Shown: positions 57,378 through 64,000 of the stretch, piece by piece
Layout: the number at the start of each line of letters is the position of its first letter
Numbering within the stretch: the stretch's first letter is position 1
Origin: Azolla pinnata
Taxonomy: Eukaryota > Streptophyta > Polypodiopsida > Salviniales > Salviniaceae
Assembly: GCA_037176905.1 (NCBI GenBank)
Contig: JBBBWG010026712.1
Span: forward strand, 1 to 64,000
Length of the DNA: 64,000 bases
Direction of reading: 5' to 3'
Made by a program: the position numbers and the translations under genes
The notes under the pieces: generated by a model
What the model was told of the DNA's origin: nothing
What the model saw: only the letters and a program-made list of their open reading frames with translations
The model's database searches: none

Positions 57378-59759
57378 GGCTGCCGCGGGGGAGAGAGAAG
57401 ACACAATTTTGAAACGCGCAGAGAAGGAAGAGGAATCTTTTTTTCCCCCCTTTTTTTTTTCGTCTTCTCCGGAATTAAAATAAATAAACAAACAAATTTT
57501 TTTTATTTTCAAAAAACAACTGACCGTTGCTAAATGAAAAAACAAAAACAAAAATCAAAATGTTTTCTGATTTTTGTTATTATTGCTATTATTTGTTGTT
57601 GTTGTTATTATTATTAGAAAATTCCGACACATTTGATTTTTAGGAAATTACGGATAAATTTGTTTTGTGCTTCGTTTTTCCTATTTACTGAAATGCCCCT
57701 CCAATTTATGTTTTCTTCACCCAAAACAAAAAAACAACAAGCTCTAGTTAGTTTTATTTTCAATTCCTTTTCAAAATCCACTTAATTATCATCTCAAATC
57801 CAAACCCCCGTGAATTTGCAAACAAGTTTTTTGAGCTAAATCTCGGCCTTAATCACGTACGATTCTGCAGATTAAGTCCGCAATCTTTCTGACAGAAACG
57901 CCCACTTCAAAGACTGATTGCAAAACCTCGCTGCAGATTCTCGAAACCCGAGTACATGATCCCCACCACGATGCTTGAGAGAGCAGAAAATTTCGCGAAC
58001 CCACGCCGCAATCTATATTCGATTCGTGACGTCTTGTTTGAAACCCCGGATCCCATCCATGAATTCGCATAGAATTCGCACAAGCCAAGAGATTATTAGG
58101 AAATCTAAAGCACCGTGCATGAGAGATTCTGTAACAGATGTCGTCGGCCCTTAATTATGACTAAGACAAGACAATGTATCTAAACTTGGCAACGCATTAA
58201 TCCATTCAACAAACAAAATAGAATGATCGATTAAGGAAGCAATTCAGATCACATTTAGCACCAGGAAGAGCCTGTTTGGCCTCAAACTGGCAGTGTATAT
58301 AGACTCGACCCAACAGTATGCTCGTCGCCACTTTTCCGCCGGACTTTCTTCACGCTTCCAAAACACTTTCCTTTCCCTGACGTACGTGGATTCTCTCGTC
58401 CAAAGCCTCTGCATCAAGAAACAGTTGCCTCGATATGCCCCCCCCCCCAGAAGTCTGGTGGAGCTGATGGATGTCTCGCCGTGACAATTTTACACTCGAA
58501 TGCCTTTCCCTTCTTCATCTCGACAAGGTCTCGATCGGAACAGCTCTGGCTCTGGCTCAAAGCTCCAACGTATGCTGTGACCAAGATGGGATCGGCAAAC
58601 CGTTGTGGTCCAAGATGTCGATTGCTGCTGATTGCTTGCAGTTGAAGCGCTTGTAAATGCTTGACTAGGTCACAGGGCCGACTCTTGTACAAAACTTGTC
58701 GTCTTTCGTCTTTTAAAGAGCACCTTTGACTGCGCACCCACAATCCAAATCAAGCCCTCTTCGCCTTGGCTTCTGCAACATGGCATCTCACACCCCTTAG
58801 ATTAACACTCAGAAAAAACAAAAGAGTGTTTCTATCGTTGATATGGATGTAAATGGGCTACATTTTATAGCTAAAAATTTCGTATGCATTGATGAATGAA
58901 AGCCATTATAATCTGATTTTGCATACACGCTCTTTTCAGGCCTTATTTTCCCTTCAAAACCATGATCATCATCATCTTGTCCGCACAGGCATGCTGGTGA
59001 GGGTTCCATGACAATGCAGACCATGGGAACAATGCATCTCACTTCCATGAAAGTGAAGAAGCCATTACATTTACCACTGATCAAGCAGAAGCTAAAAGTC
59101 TGCCCTAATATGTATAAGCATCCAGTCATATCTTGTAACAGGCAAAGCCATGGCTCAAGGCAACCAGCCACAGCTCAGTGCAGCTCAGATTGGCTTGGAA
59201 GAATACCTCAGAACTGCTTGAAATCCGCTTGAACTTGGCTTTAATTCAAACCCAGCTCCAAATTGAAGTGGCTCAGATACCTTGAGCCATCCTGTTTCCA
59301 CAAAACCATATAATACACTCTACAACTTGCTTAAAGCTTAGACACCTTTGGGTTGAGCTCAGAGCTGAACAGCTGATTGTGGGCCAGCTCAGGCTCATGC
59401 TTAAATTTTGTTAAATCAGCTTGGAGCTGAACTTATCCACGCTGTTGCGGACACCTACATCCATATCATCCTTATAGAATTGAAGTTAAAGGTTCTTCTT
59501 CTCGTTCCTGCTCCTCTCCATGTATCGAGGTTCAAAAAACTCCTGGAACCAAAATCTTCTTCCAAATCCCCATATAAGTATTATACAAACAGCCCCTCTT
59601 CTTTCAGAGGAAAGCTGAGAATTTGTTCTCACCAATCTCTCCCTCCCTTGAAGCACATTCACACCAAGGATGTTGTGGGGACATGGGCACTTGTATATAG
59701 ACATATTTATACACATATAAGGGATGTGGGTACACAAGACTGTCTATTTGAAAGCGCCC
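57378..59759. other. Spacer, nothing coding recognised
   Basis: AT-rich near 57440-57830. A C homopolymer of about 11 lies at 58438-58448, and AGCTCAG/GGCTCAA words recur at 59150-59400. No conserved exon or RNA gene seen on either strand. Confidence 0.55.
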
Positions 59760-61911
59760 TTAGAAACCGGAAATGCGGCCTAGTGGTGCAGATTGATAAT
59801 CTTGTTGAGCATGGTGATGGTGGTGATGTATGTAGTCATCCATTGCGTAAGTGGTGGCACATCCTCTTGAGGGGATGACGAGGGGCCTCAACTGAGGCCC
59901 TTGAATCACATCAAATTGATCATGTGATCTAATACCCTGTGGGGCCACAACTAGACTAGCCATAGTGGTAGGTTGCCCATCTGCACTCAGTGGTGATGAT
60001 AGAGATGTGGGCTTTGCTTTGGAGCCCTTAGTTGCCGACATTTCCTTGGCTTGAGGCCTTGCTGTCTTATACCTCACCTCGTGCACGGATTTGATCACCT
60101 CAAAGACCTCCTTCATGTTGGGTCTCTTAACCGGGTCCATCTCAAGGCATGAGAGCACCAGATCCCCGATCAATCTCGCACCTCTCGATGGAAACTTGCC
60201 CTGCAGCTTCGGGTCCATCACCAAGAAGAGGGTCCCATCGTCATCCAAGAAGGGTTTTGCCCACTTCACCAAGTTCTGCTTCTCGTCCTTTGTTACGGCT
60301 TCATCCATGTGTTGCTTGCCGCTTAAAAGCTCGAGCAAGATCACTCCGAAGCTCCAGACATGGCTCTTCAATGTGACCTCACCTCTCGTGACGGTTTCTG
60401 GAGCAGTATATGCATGAATCTGTACCAGAATCCGCACATAAGCTAATGGCCATGATTAAACCATGGTTCAACACGCTAAACTCATGGGCAGATGTACATG
60501 ATCATACATTCAATTAGCTGCATCTAACATGCTCTAGTTAGGTATGGCACGGATCCAATTAATATATGACTTGCATGCACAATCATAGTTAAAATGCTGC
60601 TATTTTAACAACAAGTGTGCATATGGACTCGGCATCTTAGACAAGGATTAGGACATGTCAAATAATATCAAAATATCAAATCTTACCCTTGGATTGCTGG
60701 GCTTAGTAGTGTTATCCCCATGCTCTGTGATCTTATCAAATTTATAACCTGCCAATTTTGATGTGTAGTCTTCATCCACTTGGACATAGGAAGTTCGAAT
60801 GTCGCAAGACAAACCCTATTTTTGAACGCAAAATGTAAAAGCAAAATCAGGATGATGCGATTACTTGACAGAGTTAAAACTCTAGGTCATTCATATATAC
60901 CAGATAACGGGTCTAGATTCAAAACAATGGGGTATCCACGGGTTAACACTAGGTTTTGTTTTGTTCCATGCGAATTTCTAACTCTATAGAGGGGGCTCAA
61001 GGCCCAAGGATAGTAGCCCTACAAATACAGAGCTTTCTGGAATGATCCGATCTAGACAACAGCCAAAGTTGCACTGAAATTGCAGAGGTGTGTTGAGCTT
61101 ACCTTTGCTGGATAGGTCTCATGTAAGGTCAAGATGGCATGTGCAGCCCCAGCTGCGATCTTCATCCTCGTAGGCCAATCCAAAGCCAAGACAGCGTCGA
61201 ACAATATGGAGCTCAGGCTTCCTCTTGGCAGCATCTCGTATACTATCGCATGTGGGCTCTCTAGATCATCATCGCCACCAGTATACCCAACTATTTTACA
61301 GAAGTGTGCACCATGTCTTCGGCCCAACTGCGATATCTCTGCTACCATTTCAAGGAACCCCTGTTCACCAAAACCATACAGAACCCAACGAGCTGATCAG
61401 CTTGATATACATGGACATACAGACACCATGCCACTTCCAAAGTTTTCGGTGAGATGTGCAAACAAGAATTGGGACCACAATTTCCTGCGTCCAAACCCTG
61501 CTTAGACTGGTTGCGTATCCTTTTGTAAATTGGCACTTATAATGAGATTTAATCCTCCGGAACAATGAAAGACAGAGAGAACGAGATGTATGATGCATGG
61601 ATTGAAGCGATCATATTACCACGCGATTATGCACCAACACAGCGACGATCTCCTTGGGCTTTGCATTCACTCTGAGTGTTCCAGAATAGCAGATTCCATC
61701 ACCATAGCTAGATGTTACATGCGGGGAGAAGTCATGGCATGCGGAGGCCAATTCCTCGTATCTGAAGTGACTTAGTCCTGGGATGAAGATGGGAACCTTA
61801 GGAAGCGGGAGAGGTTGGGAACCCGGGGTTTTGCTGTTGCTTCCTTTCTCCTTAATGAGCACGACGGTTATGGCACTAGGGTTTCTCTTCTCATCAGGAG
61901 GCAATACAGTC

Positions 61912-61944
<33 letters not shown>

Positions 61945-62516
61945 AGTGGTGGAGTAGGCGAAGAATCTGTGGTGGTAGGCACTACTCGGCTGATGTTGAT
62001 GTGTGCGCTCTTCGCCATCGATGATGCAGTCGAAGAAGCAGATGATGACGACGATGATGGATTTGGAGGTGCGGAAGAAGAAGAAGATGGTCTGGATATG
62101 GATGTGGACGTTGATGTGTTTGCTTGCTCCCTCGGGAGAGGGAGCTGGTAAGCAAAGCCTGCAGACGGAGGAGATGGAAGAGGCATGGGTGCATTAGCAG
62201 AAACTACAGGTGTACCTCTGTTGCCATAGCCAAGAATGGTGCCCTCATCAGCAGGGGGGCTCCCAAGCTTGCTGGGATTACTGCTGCTACTCCTGCCGCC
62301 GCTGCCAGAGGCGCTATAGATGAACCTCTGCGCAATCTGGATGGCTCTCACTCTGCTCTTGAAGCTTCTCTGCGGGGCGCAGCCTAGGGCTGGAGCCCGA
62401 GGCGATGGAACGGGGCTGCTTTCGATCAACGACGCCTCTGCAGGGAGATCGGGCTCGATTTTGTCGCTGCCGGAGGGCCTTCGCTTGGGCTTCTGGATCA
62501 CGGGGAAGCACTTCAT
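59760..62516 (-). CDS. Receptor-like cytoplasmic kinase family protein, probable pseudokinase
   Basis: Exons (minus): 62516-61620, 61360-61103, 60815-60687 and 60419-59760, all phase 0, giving 647 aa. It begins MKCFPVIQK, the usual start of RLCK VII proteins. A Ser/Pro-rich linker of about 200 residues includes a 12-Ser run. The kinase-like domain spans about 248-545. Fold landmarks remain: FRYEELASA, the alphaC Glu in MVAEIS, VYEMLPRGSL, the APE motif (A434-P435-E436), WSFGVILLELLSG and DPVKRPNM. Catalytic landmarks are lost: VAIK Lys is L294, HRD is S-C-D, the loop Asn is Y395, DFG is G-Y-K (408-410), and the subdomain IX Asp is His in SHVWSFG. ATP-dependent catalysis is therefore unlikely; a scaffold or decoy role in immune or growth signalling is inference. 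The tail has a His run. Confidence 0.9.
61918..61945. repeat. (ATG)n/(CAT)n tract coding the RLCK poly-Ser run
   Basis: About nine GAT/ATG triplets on + are read on the gene strand as TCA/TCATCA serine codons within exon 1. The tract is likely length-variable. Confidence 0.85.
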
Positions 62517-62697
62517 GGTGCGAAACGAGCAGAAGGAAGAAGCAAAGCGAGCGAGCAAGAAAGGAAGGGAAGGGAAGGGAAAGCAAGCAAGAAGGTGGGG
62601 GCGATGGCGATGGCGATGAGTGCGGAAATGATGGGGGGTATCAAAGCAGCAGATTGAGGTGCAACAGGTTATATACTTTCCTTCTTCTGATCGCAAG

Positions 62698-62731
<34 letters not shown>

Positions 62732-63905
62732 CTTTCTCTTTCTCTTTCTCTTTCTCGCTCGCGTCTTGTCTGGTTATGGGAACTTGAAATATTCCACAGA
62801 GCCGCAGAGAAGACGTGAGACGAACCCAGTCTCTGAGAGCTCGGAATTTCCATAGCCGAACCGTGCAAGCAAGTCAGGGCCCGGCAAGCAGGACTGGTCG
62901 GTCGGTCGGTCAGGGGAGGGAAGAAGGAAGAAGAAGAAGAAGAAGAAGAAGAAGAGGAAAGCTGCACTGTCATCGTCTCCGTCCAAAGCTTCCATGGAAG
63001 CTTCAAAAGCTCTCTCTCTCTGTCTCCTTCACTGTGAAACCCTAAAAGTCAAGCCCGACTCAGAACTAGGGTTTCACCCATAGAACACATGCATGCATGC
63101 ATACACACATGCATACATGCATACACACATGCACACACGCATGCACACATGCACACACACATGCACACATGCATACACACATGCATACACACATGCATGC
63201 ATGCATGCACACATGCATGCACACACATATGCATGCATGCATTTGCATACGACAAAGGAATATTGATTCCGTCGCCCGATTCCACCGTTGTCGGCACGTG
63301 CATCATCATGCATCCATCCGCATGCATGCATGCGCGCGCATTCCACGCACCTTCTCTCGGCTTTCGCCTTTCGCGAATGAATGAAAGATCGGGTCAAAGA
63401 TATCGAGTGGGGAGCAGAGGGACGAGACTCGATGATTGATTTGCGGATGCAGACACATCTGCTCGATTCTGGCACATAGCAGACATATCTGCTGCGTGAC
63501 TGTACATGCATGTGCAATGTGTGTCGAGTGCCGTGCTCGAACAGAAGGGAGAAAGACCCGTTCATCATGCCTTATGTCCACGATCGTCTCGGACCTTCTT
63601 GTTTTGGCCCCTTTCTGATGAGGGAGGGAGGGGGGGGGTGGTACCATCCATCGCCATCGTCAACATGCAGATGAGATGCCATGCCATGCATCCGAGGATC
63701 TCGCTGTTGACCCCATCCATCCTCTGCACCGATCTTTTTGACCCCCTCGGCATCTTGACTGACTTCTCGGACCTTATCTCCATCTCGATGGCGTGCAACG
63801 CTTGCTTTCCTGCTCGTTTTGCATGTCTATCTGCCCACTGTTTGATTGACCAAGTAGTAGCTCCGCCGATTATACGGTCGAGATTTATCCCCACATGCAT
63901 GTGTG

Positions 63906-63957
<52 letters not shown>

Positions 63958-64000
63958 CACGCGTGCGTGTATGTGTATGTGTCTATGGCATAACTCTGTG
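62517..64000. repeat. Microsatellite-rich flank of the RLCK gene
   Basis: (TC)n at 62700-62730, TTTCTC repeats to 62760, (GAA)n at about 62927-62956, a CATG/ACACATGC array at 63088-63242, and (GT)n with GTAT at 63903-63960. Open frames of Cys/Met/His or Thr/His composition over these arrays are artefacts. No gene recognised after 62517. Confidence 0.8.
62669..62675 (-). promoter_or_regulatory. Candidate TATA box of the RLCK pseudokinase gene
   Basis: TATATAA on the minus strand lies about 155 bp upstream of the ATG at 62516. It sits between a purine-rich leader and a (GA)n tract. Confidence 0.45.

Noticed and set aside
61783-62151. 122-aa plus-strand poly-Asp open frame
   Set aside because: Antisense of the poly-Ser region of the RLCK pseudokinase.
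63049-63568. Cys/Met-rich and Thr/His-rich open frames
   Set aside because: Translation of the CATG/ACAC microsatellite.

Overview
The window is nuclear DNA from a land plant. Genes are split by short, AT-rich GT-AG introns, intergenic DNA is full of microsatellites, and the gene set is plant-specific: a xyloglucan endotransglucosylase, PLS-type PPR proteins, a neutral invertase, the chloroplast protein TIC21 and an RLCK. A FAMA/SMF-like stomatal bHLH and a complete gene for the axonemal protein CFAP77 lie within about 4 kb of each other. Together they point to a plant with stomata and swimming sperm, meaning a fern, lycophyte, moss or hornwort. The 806-aa PPR protein carries inserted segments inside its L motifs that remind me of fern PPR proteins. 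My guess is a fern with a fairly compact genome, but the sequence alone does not prove this.

Layout. 1-1494 (-): XTH, cut by the window edge, with a compound minisatellite in intron 2. 1.5-5.7 kb: repeat-rich spacer. 5.8-8.0 kb (+): SGS3-like zf-XS/XS coiled-coil protein. 9.6-12.0 kb (+): intronless PPR gene. 12.9-18.0 kb (-): alpha-type alkaline/neutral invertase, six exons. 20.3-22.1 kb (-): EAF7/MRGBP subunit of NuA4, five exons. 23.1-25.5 kb (+): soluble nucleotide-sugar epimerase, six exons. 26.2-27.8 kb (-): mitochondrial RRM protein, four exons, one intron of GC-AG type. 30.0-32.8 kb (+): UDP-galactose transporter 1-like, five exons. 34.2-37.3 kb (+): TIC21/PIC1, four exons. 39.2-40.3 kb (+): CFAP77, five exons. 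40.8-44.0 kb (-): FAMA-like bHLH, three exons, with a ~100-bp minisatellite and an assembly gap in intron 1. 46.3-47.7 kb (-): a PPR gene that looks N-terminally incomplete, with its 3' end serially duplicated downstream. 49.7-52.0 kb (+): SDH2. 53.1-57.4 kb (-): unrecognised membrane/coiled-coil protein, seven exons. 59.8-62.5 kb (-): RLCK-type pseudokinase, four exons. 62.5-64.0 kb: microsatellites.

All multi-exon models were joined by hand from splice signals, and every junction keeps the reading phase. Functionally the neighbours form no operon-like unit. Some themes recur: organelle RNA handling (two PPR proteins and a mitochondrial RRM protein), wall and sugar metabolism (XTH, epimerase, UDP-galactose transporter, invertase), and mitochondrial or plastid housekeeping (SDH2, TIC21). 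I saw no coding trace of retroelements, no CRISPR array and no intact tRNA or rRNA gene. I did not find a clear new biological system. The most notable items are the pseudokinase, the CFAP77 gene, the serially duplicated PPR tail, the unrecognised membrane protein, and the anchorless, bacterial-looking epimerase.
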